Source: Bacteroidia bacterium (lineage in GTDB: Bacteria > Bacteroidota > Ignavibacteria > SZUA-365). From it: a DNA stretch of 64,000 nucleotides. This document shows positions 45,998 to 55,327 of the stretch, one piece after another. How positions within the stretch are numbered: the first letter of the stretch is position 1; each line of letters opens with the position of its first letter. The position numbers and the translations under genes are program-made. The notes beneath the pieces were generated by a model. It did not search any database. It had not been told where the DNA came from and saw nothing but the letters and a program-made list of their open reading frames with translations. The stretch covers positions 1,599,131 through 1,663,130 of the forward strand of contig JAOSJT010000001.1 in assembly GCA_027493955.1 (NCBI GenBank), given 5' to 3'.

Positions 45998-46044
45998 AGG
46001 TTGCTCTCCTTGCAGAAAATGTGAGTGTACCGTGTCGTCCGTCG

Positions 46045-48249
46045 TCAACGATCCCTAAGCACGAGAGGTTGAGTCTGTGTTCGTCCATTCACACTGAAGT
46101 TGACAAAGTACAGCCCCGCAACGGGTCGTCTGCTACTGAAATAGAGATAGAGGGAGTGCACATATTTACCCGCGTTCCTCCGGCCCTCGAAAAGGACGAG
46201 CAGTTCTCTTCCAGTGATATCGGAGATGGTCATGCGCGCGTATCCGTCTTTGTCCAGCGAATACGGGATGGTGACGTTGCTCAGCGCAGGATTCGGCCAA
46301 GGGATACCCAGAGTGAAATCACGAGGTATATAGCTGCCAGGCAGTGCGTGTGTGCTGCGATACAGACCCTCGCTGCTTCCGAGTATCAGGTAATTGTCCT
46401 GGTCCACAACTGCCGACGCAATGCGATATCGATGATCCTCCACTGGCACGATACGCTCCCAACTCCGGCCCCGGTTGCTTGTAAGGTACAGAAAGTAGCT
46501 GTCTCCGAGCAATACGGTCGCCCAGGAAGATACCGAAACAAATGCGGGATTATATAGTGGATATTCCGGATGCAGCGGTACGGTTTCCCAGCTCACACCG
46601 CCATCGTTGCTGCGTGCGATGGCCTCCCGCTCGTACACAAATACATAGTCTCCGCTACCACCTACCGCAGAGATACCTCTCCCGTGGCGCAACAGCTTCC
46701 AGGTATCGCTGTCCGACCGCCTGAGAAACAACGAATCGTCACTGAGGATAAACACTCCCATTGCGTTGGCGTACACATCACGCGGGTATTCTAATGGGCG
46801 ATCCTGCCTCCAGGTCTCGCCTCCGTCGTCGCTGATCATCAATCCTCGAGCGCAGCCATACACTCGTAACCCTTCGCCTTTCATGAGCCGGCAAAGATTG
46901 CCTGGATGGAATGAATCAAATTTCGGGGTGCGCCAGGTTCTGGTGGAATCGTTCGTGTAGAGCAGGTCCAATCCAGGCGTGGTAATATCATACCCATGAT
47001 GTCCCTCGATAGAATAGACGGTAAACGACCACGCGGGATACGTACCGAGTACAAGATTTCCGGGACTGATCGAAAGACCGAGATGCACCGTGCACAGCCC
47101 TGTCGTCGTTGCCCGCCAACTGCGTCCGTCATCCATAGAGGAATACAGACCGCCGTCTTGTGTCCCGGCATACACGCCGCCATCCTGATCGCCAAACAAA
47201 TGCAGTATGCTTCGCTTCGCCAGTCCATTCGAACATTCCTCCCAGTTCAGACCCTCATCGAATGAACGATAGATGCTCCCGTGCATCGCGGCATACACCG
47301 TACCGTCCGGAGCCTGACAGAAATCATGCACAGCACCGGACGACACCGAGGTTGGCATCCAGGTCTTCGCGCTGTCCATCGAACGTATTATTCCTTCCTG
47401 CCGGGATGCCGATCCCATCAGCATGTTCCCGTCAGACAGCAATGCGAACCGTCTTTCACCGTTCACCCAGGAACTGACAGGAAAAACTTCGATGTCAACA
47501 CCATCCGCTGCGATGCGGAGTACTTCATCCCTGTCCGTACCGACGGTATCGGTTCCAAGCACCAACACTCCTCCGGCAGGGTCGGGGATAAGCTCGGAGA
47601 ATGATGAATGCTGCAGCGGAAGCTTCAGCCAATTTTTTCCGCCATCTCCACTTCGGAAGAGGCCCCGGGAACATTTCGCGAACAGTACCGAATCATTGAG
47701 CACCACCAACTCGTAATCGGTGTCACAACGCTCCATCGGTGGACTACGTTGCAGCGTTTCCCAACTGCGCCCGTCATCCGTTGAACGGTGCAGCCCGCCG
47801 CCGCCTTCGCTGTACATTGCGCCATCGGTCGTCCGCACGACGGCGCGACCATAGAATTTCCTGGTGCTGTCGGGAAGCAGCGTCCAGTTTTCACCACCGT
47901 CTGTGGACACTTTCACATCAGTTCCGCTAAGCAGGTCATGAACAAGAAAAGCGAGGATACGTCCGCCCGGCGTGACGTACATCGGCCATACCGCTTCATC
48001 CCTCAGCGAAGTTTGCGTCCACGAATCACCACCGTCCGTCGAGCGCATGACGCCGTTCAGCGACGTCCCGGCCAGCAGCACACCCTGTTTCGTGCAGACA
48101 ATCGACAGCACCACTTCGCCTCGCGGTCCATCGATGGACTCGAACTCCAGGGGATGCCGGGGTACGGTATGCTCGCGTCTGAACGATTCCTGAGCGGGGC
48201 ACCATGCAACGGTGAATGCAGTCAGAACAACACACAGCAGAACTCGCAT
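46045..48249 (-). CDS. T9SS-secreted BNR/sortilin-like propeller protein
   Basis: About 734 residues. I choose the ATG at 48247-48249 (GGAGG upstream), which starts a signal peptide (MRVLLCVVLTAFTVAWCPAQ); the open frame extends further but without a site. BNR Asp-box repeats S-T-D-G-G-x-S-W recur at least eight times (MRSTDGGDSWTQ; FRSGDGGKNWLK; YSSMDDGRSWRA). It ends in a sorting domain (GIPWPNPALSNVTIPYSL to QPLVLRD). BNR repeats are found in sialidases and sortilins, but no sialidase catalytic residues are evident, so a binding role is more likely. Confidence 0.83.
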   Translation of the reverse strand: MRVLLCVVLTAFTVAWCPAQESFRREHTVPRHPLEFESIDGPRGEVVLSIVCTKQGVLLAGTSLNGVMRSTDGGDSWTQTSLRDEAVWPMYVTPGGRILAFLVHDLLSGTDVKVSTDGGENWTLLPDSTRKFYGRAVVRTTDGAMYSEGGGGLHRSTDDGRSWETLQRSPPMERCDTDYELVVLNDSVLFAKCSRGLFRSGDGGKNWLKLPLQHSSFSELIPDPAGGVLVLGTDTVGTDRDEVLRIAADGVDIEVFPVSSWVNGERRFALLSDGNMLMGSASRQEGIIRSMDSAKTWMPTSVSSGAVHDFCQAPDGTVYAAMHGSIYRSFDEGLNWEECSNGLAKRSILHLFGDQDGGVYAGTQDGGLYSSMDDGRSWRATTTGLCTVHLGLSISPGNLVLGTYPAWSFTVYSIEGHHGYDITTPGLDLLYTNDSTRTWRTPKFDSFHPGNLCRLMKGEGLRVYGCARGLMISDDGGETWRQDRPLEYPRDVYANAMGVFILSDDSLFLRRSDSDTWKLLRHGRGISAVGGSGDYVFVYEREAIARSNDGGVSWETVPLHPEYPLYNPAFVSVSSWATVLLGDSYFLYLTSNRGRSWERIVPVEDHRYRIASAVVDQDNYLILGSSEGLYRSTHALPGSYIPRDFTLGIPWPNPALSNVTIPYSLDKDGYARMTISDITGRELLVLFEGRRNAGKYVHSLYLYFSSRRPVAGLYFVNFSVNGRTQTQPLVLRDR

Positions 48250-48390
48250 TCCTGGCCTCCAGGGCGCATGATAGTGAAATACGGCTTTTCTATCGGAATA
48301 TATGAATAAAATTGATCGCATGCCGACTTCTCGTCTGCCATACTCCTCTCCCCACAAACCTGCTGTCGGAAGTTGCCCTTCTGTGCACAG

Positions 48391-48413
48391 TATGTCACCA
48401 TCATTGTGACATA
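48391..48413. promoter_or_regulatory. Inverted repeat between divergent genes (candidate operator)
   Basis: Perfect arms TATGTCAC and GTGACATA flank a 7-base spacer, directly next to the palindrome CTGTGCACAG (48381-48390). The symmetric TGTCA/TGACA halves recall CRP/FNR-family sites. It lies between the BNR gene and the YeiH-type gene and could control either. Confidence 0.5.
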
Positions 48414-48568
48414 GAATGCACAGAATTACACGGCGTACAGAGTGACATTGCGAAAGTTAGGGAGCGGAGCATTCCACCAAGGCAACATCTACCGATGATC
48501 CATGCAGAATCCGCACCCTCTGGCCAGTTCCTGCATCAAACTGAATTGTGGAGTTTACGCAATATCCG

Positions 48569-49519
48569 ATGGTATCAATGAAAAGACTCAATGATCGTTC
48601 GCTGGCGGGAGCCTGGATCGCAGGAGCCATCGTATTCGCCATTGCGACGAGTTCTCCGGCCATAGCCCTGATCGCCGCCACGGTCATATCACTGAGTTTC
48701 GGCAATCCGGTTCGCGCCGTGACGGGAAAGACCGCGAAATACGCGCTGCAGGCGGCCGTCGTGTTGCTGGGCTTTGGCCTCCAACCGGATGTGCTGTTTC
48801 GTGTCGGTGCTTCGTCGATTCTGCTCACCCTCGGCAGTATCGCGGTGACGCTCGCGCTGGGGTTGTGGATAGGAAAGATGTTCCGCGTGGAGAAAAACCT
48901 ATCCGTGCTTCTGAGCAGCGGGACGGCGATCTGAGGAGGCAGTGCCATCGCCGCGGTATCTCCAGCCATAGGCGCCTCACATGCGCACACGGCAGTCGCG
49001 CTCGCCGTGGTGTTCGTGCTCAATGCCGTCGCATTGATGATCTTTCCGCCCATCGGACACGCTCTCGGGATGTCGCAGGAGGCCTTCGGGCTCTGGGCGG
49101 CCATAGCTATACACGACACGAGCAGCGTCGTTGGGGCCGCGGCGGTATTCGGTGCGCAGGCGCTCGCGGTCGGGACCACGGTCAAGCTAACACGGGCATT
49201 GTGGATTTTCCCGCTGTCCTTTCTTGCCTCCCGTTTTACGGGAACGACCTCGACAGCCCGCTTCCCGTGGTTTCTCGTCGGCTTCGTGCTGGCGGCAATC
49301 GCACGCGGCTATGTGCCTGCTCCGGAACAGCTTTACGACGTCCTCTCTTCCACCGGGCGACATGTCATGGTCGGCACACTCTTCCTGATCGGGGCGGGAC
49401 TCACGCGCGATGACCTCCGTCGCATCGGCGCCAAACCTCTGGCCGCGGCCGTACTGCTCTGGGTGCTCGTTTCCGCACTTTCTCTCGCGGGAATACAGAC
49501 GGGGTGGCTGGGGCTGTAG
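48569..49519 (+). CDS. YeiH-type membrane transporter with in-frame TGA at conserved Cys
   Basis: Read through one TGA (48932-48934), the frame gives about 317 residues of a YeiH/PSE-family protein (putative sulfate exporter, about 10 membrane helices). The family motif GTAICGxSAI appears as LLSSGTAI-TGA-GGSAIAAVSP, so the TGA replaces exactly the conserved Cys. Both halves keep membrane helices and family motifs (NPVRAVTGKTAKYALQAAVV; AIAIHDTSSVVGAAA; HVMVGTLFLIGAGL), with no frameshift or further stop. Possible readings are a selenocysteine codon, a fresh nonsense mutation, or a sequencing error. The start could be the ATG at 48569 or 48578. GGAGG follows the TGA directly but has no in-frame start near it, so reinitiation is unlikely. 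Confidence 0.8.
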
Positions 49520-49887
49520 GATGTACGATGAACGACGTACGATGTACGATTTGAGGGTTCTCACTGCAACACCCTCACTCTGCAGCTCGCGACGCTGTCG
49601 TGCATTGGCTTTCATGGACTCAGCCGCCGACAGGTCCGTCCGAACGCGGCACTGCATCCGCTAAATGTACGTTCCGCGCTCCGCACTCCGCGCTTCGCTC
49701 CCCACAGGCCCGATCCGAACGCAAGCACTGAACCATGGCAGACGACGCAGCGACTCGGGGCGTAACCATTTTCCCGCTGAGGTGTCTTATACGCATGCAC
49801 AAGATCCACGCATTCTTGCGTTCGGCCATCCGCGTGTTCGTCTGACGAAGAATCCCATGAAGCTGATCATACATCTTGGAGCACATC
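49520..49887. other. Intergenic region with GATGTAC-type short repeats
   Basis: Immediately after the transporter stop, 49521-49550 is built of ATGTACGAT-like units. The rest is the upstream part of the duplicated lipoprotein unit; similarity to 50740-50943 is clear from about 49700. No gene is supported. Confidence 0.45.
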
Positions 49888-50412
49888 ATGAAACAGATTC
49901 TGACTCTCGCGGCTGTGGTATTGACTCTCAGCCTCCTCCTGGCCTGCAACAGCCACGATGATGTCGTTACGCCTGAAACCAGTGATACGCCTTCGGGGAA
50001 ACTCGTCAGCGCCACGGAATGCAAAAGTACCCTGTTCAAAACTGACGCCACAGTGTTCGGTTCCGACGAAAGCGCGGTCGAGTACAGCTACAACACCGCA
50101 GCCCGCACTCTCACGCTGAAGCATATCAACACGGCATTCAACTGCTGCCCAGGAACGCTCTCCGCTTCCGTACGCATCGAAGGAGACCTCATCACCATCG
50201 TCGAAAAGGAAAGCGAAGCGTCATGCCACTGCAACTGCCTGTATGATATTGAGATTGCGATCATGAATCTGCCACGCAAGTCCTGGAACGTGGTGGTCGT
50301 TGAACCCTATCTCACCTCGCCTGATCTGCCGCTGTCCTTCGCCATCGATCTCGCGACGACTCCCAGCGGTCGTCACGCCGTCCCGCGCAGTATGTATCCC
50401 TGGGGGATCTGA
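49888..50412 (+). CDS. Cys-rich lipoprotein, tandem copy 1
   Basis: 174 residues from the ATG at 49888 with GGAG six bases upstream. It starts with a lipoprotein signal (LAAVVLTLSLLLACNS). The mature part carries six or more cysteines (SATECKSTLF; NCCPGTL; ASCHCNCLYDIEI) and ends MYPWGI. The C-x-C-x-C-L-Y-D element recurs in lipoproteins of Bacteroidota of unknown function and may bind metal or form disulfides. Copy 2 lies 1056 bp downstream. Export to the outer membrane is inferred. Confidence 0.7.
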   Translation: MKQILTLAAVVLTLSLLLACNSHDDVVTPETSDTPSGKLVSATECKSTLFKTDATVFGSDESAVEYSYNTAARTLTLKHINTAFNCCPGTLSASVRIEGDLITIVEKESEASCHCNCLYDIEIAIMNLPRKSWNVVVVEPYLTSPDLPLSFAIDLATTPSGRHAVPRSMYPWGI

Positions 50413-50943
50413 ACGCAGCGGTGCGAAAGCGGACTGCGCGTTATGCAGCAGACAGGTGCGGGACAGACGCCACTCCCGAATTCCCGCGCAGTATGGCTCG
50501 TGCGGTCCGTTTCGCCGACGGTCGCAACGCAAAAGCATCCGGTCCATGCACGGTACAGCATCCTGCTGCATCGCCGGAGCCCTCTCTTCGGGTGTACGTC
50601 AATGCCGATGTACAAATCTAGAACGGCAAATGATTCTTCTATAGCTCGCGGTTTCAAATTCATGGCAACGCTCCTCTTGGATCAGTAGTGATGATGTAAT
50701 ATGGGCATCAACGACGGTGAGGTTTGCCATTTCTTTTCAACGTACGGTCGCTGCTCGCCGCATGCTCGATACAGACGCAAGCACTCAAACGACGCGGACG
50801 CGACCTCGACCCGGCTCAAGACCGTTTTTCCGTTGATATGTCTGATCCGCCTGCAGAAGATACACGCATTCGTGCGTTCAGCCATCCGCGTATTCATCTG
50901 ATGAAGAATCCCACGAAGCTGAACATACATATTGGAACACATC
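50413..50943. other. Spacer between duplicated lipoprotein genes
   Basis: About 530 bp whose right half repeats the sequence upstream of copy 1. The duplication therefore covered the whole transcription unit and not only the gene. I see no further gene; short frames are shadows. Confidence 0.45.
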
Positions 50944-51468
50944 ATGAAACAGTTTCTGACTCTCGCGGCAGTGGTATTGACTCTCAGCCTCTTCCTGGCG
51001 TGCAACAGCGACGATGACGTCGTTACGCCTGAAACCGGTGATACGCCTTCGGGGAAACTCGTCAGCGCCACGGAATGCAAAAGTACCCTGTTCAAAACTG
51101 ACGCAACGATGTTCGGTTCCGACGAGAGCGCGGTCGAGTACAGCTACAACGCCGCAGCCCGCACTCTGACGCTGAAGCATATCAACACGGCATTCAACTG
51201 CTGCCCCGGTACGCTCTCCGCTACGGTACACATCGAAGGCGACCTCATCACCATACTCGAAAAGGAGAGCGAAGCGTCGTGTAACTGCAACTGCCTGTAT
51301 GATATCGATATTGAGATCAGGAATCTGCCTCGCAAGTCCTGGAATGTGATGGTCGTTGAACCCTATCTCACCTCACCGGATCTGCCGCTGTCCTTCGCCA
51401 TCGATCTCGCGACGACACCGAGCGGTCGTCACGCTGTCCCGCGCAGTATGTACCCCTGGGGGATCTGA
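50944..51468 (+). CDS. Cys-rich lipoprotein, tandem copy 2
   Basis: 174 residues, about 90 percent identical to copy 1, with the same start context, lipobox (LFLACNS), Cys motifs (SCNCNCLYDIDI in place of SCHCNCLYDIEI) and MYPWGI end. Differences are mostly conservative and silent changes are frequent, which suggests both copies are under selection. Upstream sequence is conserved too, down to the start codon, so both are probably expressed alike. Confidence 0.7.
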   Translation: MKQFLTLAAVVLTLSLFLACNSDDDVVTPETGDTPSGKLVSATECKSTLFKTDATMFGSDESAVEYSYNAAARTLTLKHINTAFNCCPGTLSATVHIEGDLITILEKESEASCNCNCLYDIDIEIRNLPRKSWNVMVVEPYLTSPDLPLSFAIDLATTPSGRHAVPRSMYPWGI

Positions 51469-51625
51469 ATGCGGCGGCGTGAAGGCAGACGGCGTGTCAC
51501 GAATCAGACAGGCACGAGACCAATGCCAGACCCGTATTCCTGGGCAGGACGGCTTGTGCGGTCCGTCTCGACGACGGTCGCAAGGTTAAAGCAGCCGGCA
51601 CATGCACGGTACAGCATCCTGTTGT

Positions 51626-52144
51626 CTAGTTGGAAGCATCTCCCCGGGCCCCGTTGCGGGGCAAACGAAAATCCTGGTATAAACGAACGATCAGCACCGC
51701 CAGACCCGCGAGGAAGAGCAGCATCAGGATCCAGGCTTCGCTTCCCAGTGATGGCGGCTGCTTGAAATTCGCCCTGAAAGAAATCAGTAACATGGCGTTC
51801 ATAAAAAGCAGCGTGGCGGCCGACATACGGTGCATGTTGCGCTGCAACACTGCGTATGCCTCTTCCCTGCGCTCCGGAGCGAGCCAGTACTCGCGGTGTG
51901 GGATATTCACCATGCTGACCGGGAAACGCCGCACCATCCAGGTTATTCCGGCAAACATGCCGAACATCAGCAGCAGAAGCAGACCATAAAACAGGAAGAA
52001 ACCGTCCTTGGTCATCCAGCCATCCGCTTCTCCCGAGGCATTGAAATGTGAGGCCAGGCGCTCAGGCAACTGCGGGTAGAACCAGACCGAGAGCATTGCG
52101 GCAAGTATCAGAAGAGAAACATTGAGACGCATCGCGGTGCGCAT
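51626..52144 (-). CDS. DUF1648-type four-helix membrane protein
   Basis: About 172 residues from the ATG at 52144; a TTG at 52162 is in frame. The N-terminus shows the DUF1648 motif (YPQLPERLASHFNASGEADG with a W soon after), as in SdpI-like immunity and membrane proteins. Four hydrophobic segments follow: FFLFYGLLLLLMFGMFAGIT, ATLLFMNAMLLISF and AWILMLLFLAGLAVLIV besides the first at the N-terminus. It is short compared with SdpI, so only the first domain is present. Function unknown. Confidence 0.7.
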   Translation of the reverse strand: MRTAMRLNVSLLILAAMLSVWFYPQLPERLASHFNASGEADGWMTKDGFFLFYGLLLLLMFGMFAGITWMVRRFPVSMVNIPHREYWLAPERREEAYAVLQRNMHRMSAATLLFMNAMLLISFRANFKQPPSLGSEAWILMLLFLAGLAVLIVRLYQDFRLPRNGARGDASN

Positions 52145-52215
52145 TGATGGTACATGCGACAAGATACGGAATTCGCGATTTCCTCATCTCTCTTACATGC
52201 ACTTCGGCAAGCGGA

Positions 52216-53403
52216 TCACGATACGCCGAGCATGACCGAGAGTGTTTTTTCGTTCAATTCCGTTTGCCTTCCTTCAGGGTCCCAATGCTGCGTGCAGCCG
52301 CAATGGTCAAGGAGCACGCATTGCGCCGGGATGTCGAGGTCCCGCAGTTCCAATCCCCCGGTGATGAGGTGCAGCACACAGGCGACACCGACGACGCCCA
52401 CATCCTTCCCCCTCGCCCAACTGCGCAACCAGCGAGAAAAATCCGATGAGTGCGGTATGATATGCACGGTGGCGCCCTGTGCGGCGGCCAGAGCGCGGAT
52501 ACGCTGTACCCTGCACTCGGGGGTACACCCGGTGCATATCATGTCGAGGTTTTCCTTCCTCGCTTTGCAGTGAACGGCATGTTCCCCGCGCAAGCAGGCG
52601 GGAAGCAGGACCGCCCTGGCGCCGGTTTCGCGATACCGCCGAAGGAAGGAGCGATTCATCAACTCCGCGCCGAGCATGCTCAGATGATATTCTTCGCGTT
52701 TGCGATCGCAGAGCAGGTAGTCTTCACGATTGCGATGCGCCGGTGCGGAGTGCCTGCGCCAATCATTCACCCAGGCCGTGTATTCACCCAGGCGCCGCGC
52801 GGCGGAATCGAAAAACGAGTCGGCATACTGAAGAGCATTTTCCAAATGCCATTCGCGCTCGAAGGCGTCGAGAGCGGTCAGGTAGTCGATGATTGTATGG
52901 AGTCTGCGTACTTCCTCGCGATATTCCCCCGTCGCGTCCATCCAAAGGAGCAACTTGTGCAGCGAGAAAGCGCATGGGGTATGGTCGCCGTGGTCGGAGC
53001 TGTCACTCCCGCTCAGAAAACGCGATGCGAGCACGCCGCGCAGCGGATCTATCCACCGCTTCACCTTCGGGAAGCGACGACGCAGGCGATACAACCCGCA
53101 CAGGACCGATGCCACCGGGAGCGGCACATGCTGCGCCCTACCGCCATACAAGCGCCACAGTACCCCGAGCGTGAGAATGTCATAGGTGTACTCCAGCTCG
53201 TTGCGCAGGGGCTCACGCTCTTCGGCAGCTATCCATTCCATGTAGCGTTCAAGCATGGCCTCGATCGTCTTCGCGCGCAATTGGAGCATCTCATCGGCGA
53301 GGATGGCGACATCACGGTAGTAGCGGTCCGAACTCCTGCCGACGCCGCGCAGGGAATACGTTACTGGTGCCTTCTCTTCTCTCTCTTCCGGTATCCTGAA
53401 CAT
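52216..53403 (-). CDS. DUF116-family protein
   Basis: 395 residues from the ATG at 53401-53403, with GAGG upstream. The C-terminal half has the DUF116 signatures: RAVLLPACLRGEHAVHCKAR, MICTGCTPECRVQRI, IIPHSSDFSRWLRS, VGVACVLHLITGG and LLDHCGCTQHW. The many conserved Cys could bind a metal or a cluster. The N-terminal half is helical and not recognised. Family function is unknown; no operon partner is obvious. Confidence 0.8.
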   Translation of the reverse strand: MFRIPEEREEKAPVTYSLRGVGRSSDRYYRDVAILADEMLQLRAKTIEAMLERYMEWIAAEEREPLRNELEYTYDILTLGVLWRLYGGRAQHVPLPVASVLCGLYRLRRRFPKVKRWIDPLRGVLASRFLSGSDSSDHGDHTPCAFSLHKLLLWMDATGEYREEVRRLHTIIDYLTALDAFEREWHLENALQYADSFFDSAARRLGEYTAWVNDWRRHSAPAHRNREDYLLCDRKREEYHLSMLGAELMNRSFLRRYRETGARAVLLPACLRGEHAVHCKARKENLDMICTGCTPECRVQRIRALAAAQGATVHIIPHSSDFSRWLRSWARGKDVGVVGVACVLHLITGGLELRDLDIPAQCVLLDHCGCTQHWDPEGRQTELNEKTLSVMLGVS

Positions 53404-53498
53404 TTCAACCTCGTTCAAACAGCAACAACCGGTATACGGCAAGCACAGCCGGCTGTTTCATCGCTGGATGAGAAATTGGGCGTGAACAAGACCAAAAA

Positions 53499-53517
53499 AC
53501 CGCGCGGAGCGCGGTTA
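53499..53517 (-). terminator. Terminator of the SDR/LOG/SirB1 transcript
   Basis: On the minus strand, stem AACCGCGC / GCGCGGTT with a 3-base loop leads into a T-run of six, 35 bp after the SirB1-like stop. Confidence 0.8.
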
Positions 53518-53551
53518 TGAACATTCTGACGGGGACGTACGCGATGGGGAA

Positions 53552-54451
53552 TCAGGAATAATCGTCGTCGTCCTCTTCGTCCACATCGTCGTCCATGGTG
53601 TTGTTCACCTTGAAATCCGGATTGATGTAGCTGATAATCTCGCCGACACGCGCGGCCTCGGCATCGTCTCCCTGCTGTTGCCAGGCGAGGTAGAGATTGC
53701 GCCACATCCGTTCCAGGATATCCCGCGCGGAAACGGGAGCGAGCATTTCCGGCGTCAACTTGATGCCGGAGGAAGAAAGCATCAGGCGGCACTGGTCACG
53801 GGTGATGATGATACCGCTGTTGAACGCATCGACGAAGAACATGCGGGATCCATCGTCGTACTGCACGAGGAAATGCATGGGCATGCCGATGCCGTTCAGA
53901 ATGAGACCAAGCCGCTTCCCCAGAAGAAGCATCAATACGGAGAGCGTAATGGGAATGCCCTTGCGATAGTCGATCACCTTGGTCAGGAAACTGTTGTTCG
54001 GATTGTAGTAGTCTTCACGATTGCCGAGAAAACCGAGATCGCTGAACAGGTAGCTCCGCATTTTCATGAAGGTGTCGAGTGGCGTCGCACGTGTACCGGC
54101 GAGAATATGAATATCGCCCGCCATCTCGTCGAGCCGCTGCTTATAGGTGGCGATGGTAACCTCGGGATGGCCGTACTTCGCAATCGCGAAGGCCCCTTCT
54201 TCAAGATCGATAGTCGTCTGGTTATCGGAATACCCCGTGAGACGGCTGAGCGCGTTTTTCTTGCGAATATCATTCACCAGATCATCCACCAGGCCGCGGT
54301 GGACATTGCCGTGGATCTCGGTGAGTTCCTTTAAGTCCGCGACACACCCCTCTCCCAGCTCCAGTATCCGATCACGCACGGCTTTCTGTACCGAGGCCTG
54401 CGGATCGTCGAGCAGAGAGTAGAGGGCAAATAATTCGCGCGAAGGGCTCAT
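53552..54451 (-). CDS. SirB1-family transglutaminase-like protein
   Basis: 299 residues. The SirB1/transglutaminase-like core is clear: FSDLGFLGNREDYYNPNNSF, VIDYRKGIPITLSVLML, then MPMHFLVQYDDGS and FFVDAFNSG. In this family the usual catalytic Cys is often lost; here ITLSV replaces it, so no protease activity is expected. The C-terminus ends in an acidic tail (DDDVDEEDDDDYS). The start overlaps the LOG-family stop as ATGA, so the two are co-translated. Role unknown. Confidence 0.8.
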   Translation of the reverse strand: MSPSRELFALYSLLDDPQASVQKAVRDRILELGEGCVADLKELTEIHGNVHRGLVDDLVNDIRKKNALSRLTGYSDNQTTIDLEEGAFAIAKYGHPEVTIATYKQRLDEMAGDIHILAGTRATPLDTFMKMRSYLFSDLGFLGNREDYYNPNNSFLTKVIDYRKGIPITLSVLMLLLGKRLGLILNGIGMPMHFLVQYDDGSRMFFVDAFNSGIIITRDQCRLMLSSSGIKLTPEMLAPVSARDILERMWRNLYLAWQQQGDDAEAARVGEIISYINPDFKVNNTMDDDVDEEDDDDYS

Positions 54452-55272
54452 TTTGAGAGATACCTCTCCGTCAGTTTTTTCCGAAGGTAATTAAACGCTT
54501 CTCTGGGAGTATTGCAAATCCGAAACAGGGAGAGATCCTCGGGGCTGATGACGTGCAGGCGGGCGAGTTCGTGGAAATTCAGTACGCGTGTCCAGAAATC
54601 CTCTCCGTACAGCACGATGAACACATCCTTCTTCAGCTTCTGGGTCTGGACCAGGGTGAGGATTTCCATGAGCTCGTCCATGGTACCGAAACCTCCCGGA
54701 AAAACGACGAGCGCCTTTGAAGGATACACGAACCAGAACTTGCGCATAAAGAAGTAATGAAACTCGAAATTGAGTTCCGGTGGAATGTATCTGTTCGCGA
54801 ATTGTTCGAAGGGCAGACTGATGTTGAGCCCTATGGACTTGGCACCTGCCGCGTGTGCGCCACGATTCGCGGCTTCCATGATGCCCGGTCCCCCACCGCT
54901 GCAGATAACAAAGCGCTGGCTATCCAACGTGAGCGACCATTCGGAGAGGAGACGCGCGAGCTCTACCGCATCTTCATAATAGCGGGAAAGTTCCACCAAC
55001 ACTTCCGCTCGCTGGAGCTGGTCGAGCAGGTGCTTGGGGGTTTTCTTTTTCCCGGAATTCCGTATCGCCTGCAGTGTATCGTCCTTCTCCAGCACGGCTT
55101 CTTCGCGCGAGCGCAGACGCGCGGATCCGAAAAACACGATGGTGTCACGCACACGTTGTTGCCGCAAACGCCGCTGAGGTTCGAGATATTCGGCGAGGAT
55201 GCGGAGAATACGTGCATCAGGACTGTTGAGGAATTCGATATCCTTGTAGGCTTTTACGGGAGATTCGTGCAT
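54448..55272 (-). CDS. LOG-family nucleotide phosphoribohydrolase-like protein
   Basis: 274 residues, a Rossmann-like protein of the LOG/TIGR00730 type. Motifs are GGGPGIMEAANRGAHAAG and PGGFGTMDELMEILT, the substrate and catalytic loops that in cytokinin-activating LOG enzymes release ribose 5-phosphate from nucleoside monophosphates. The N-terminal extension (about 90 residues, with a DTIVFFGSAR strand) is normal for the larger bacterial subgroup. The substrate in this organism is unknown; nucleotide salvage (PpnN-like) is possible. Confidence 0.88.
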   Translation of the reverse strand: MHESPVKAYKDIEFLNSPDARILRILAEYLEPQRRLRQQRVRDTIVFFGSARLRSREEAVLEKDDTLQAIRNSGKKKTPKHLLDQLQRAEVLVELSRYYEDAVELARLLSEWSLTLDSQRFVICSGGGPGIMEAANRGAHAAGAKSIGLNISLPFEQFANRYIPPELNFEFHYFFMRKFWFVYPSKALVVFPGGFGTMDELMEILTLVQTQKLKKDVFIVLYGEDFWTRVLNFHELARLHVISPEDLSLFRICNTPREAFNYLRKKLTERYLSK

Positions 55273-55327
55273 AAGGCGCTCGCTTCAGGTGAAAGGAAAC
55301 CGTTGAAGGACTTCGCAAGGGCAGGGA

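Noticed and set aside
48548-48934. A complete 128-residue transporter
   Set aside because: The frame continues in the same phase after TGA with the rest of the YeiH motifs, so the short protein is only the first part of the family.
52450-53520. 356-codon plus-strand open frame
   Set aside because: Antisense to the DUF116 gene, which carries many family motifs.
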